Source of the DNA: Oscillospiraceae bacterium
GTDB taxonomy: Bacteria > Bacillota > Clostridia > Oscillospirales > Ruminococcaceae
Direction of reading: 5' to 3'
DNA: 5,914 bases
NCBI GenBank assembly: GCA_902798675.1
Contig: CADBXQ010000066.1
Coordinates: forward strand, 1-5,914
Both the position numbers and the translations under genes were made by a program. The notes below the pieces were generated by a model that was given only the letters and a program-made list of their open reading frames with translations, was not told where the DNA came from and made no database searches. Shown piece by piece: positions 5,860 through 5,914 of this stretch; position 1 is the stretch's first letter; each line of letters opens with the position of its first letter.

Positions 5860-5914
5860 GTCCTTTAGCAGAGAAGGGTGTCCCAAACACGAAGAGCAAT
5901 CCTTCTTGAATCCG

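Noticed and set aside
5872..5906. AGAAGG...CCTTCT inverted repeat after the flavodoxin stop as a terminator
   Set aside because: The six-pair stem has a loop over 20 bases and no T-tract follows, so it is too weak to call; the remaining bases to the window end show nothing else.

Overview
The window carries most of a bacterial glycogen-synthesis operon on the minus strand (order of transcription: branching-enzyme-like gene, glgC, glgD, glgA), followed across a 470-base divergent intergenic region by a plus-strand flavodoxin-family gene. GlgC paired with the non-catalytic paralogue GlgD, strong AGGAGG-type ribosome binding sites and AT-rich codon use (many ATA, TAT, AAA) point to the Clostridia branch of Bacillota, probably an uncultured gut-type organism. 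No species can be named from the sequence.

Layout: 1-992 is the start-proximal part of glgA, running off the left edge. It has lost its N-terminal codons, and a relic of the true start (MKILF) lies out of frame just upstream. 1087-2214 is glgD and 2247-3437 is glgC, both intact. 3467-4951 is an in-frame chimera: the first ~93 residues are those of a cytoplasmic GH13 alpha-amylase and the rest is a GlgB branching-enzyme catalytic domain and C-terminal domain, without the usual CBM48 N-domain. 4952-5421 holds a well-formed sigma-A-type promoter reading into the chimera, a leader with a GC-rich hairpin and a palindrome, a second promoter reading rightward, and a stretch with no recognised gene. 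5422-5859 is the flavodoxin-family gene.

Intended pathway: GlgC (with GlgD as regulatory partner) makes ADP-glucose, GlgA polymerises it into alpha-1,4-glucan, and GlgB adds alpha-1,6 branches. Here both the first and the last gene of the set have altered 5' ends, while the two middle genes look normal.

The most notable feature is the join near 4673. Base composition changes abruptly there, from about 61% GC (hand count, 4681-4920) to about 45% in the next 240 bases and lower further into the operon. At the same point the protein switches from one GH13 subfamily to another at the structurally equivalent place, just before conserved region I on barrel strand 3. It could be a real recombination that put a transferred glg operon behind an amylase promoter, or a chimeric assembly. 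Only read-level evidence can decide.
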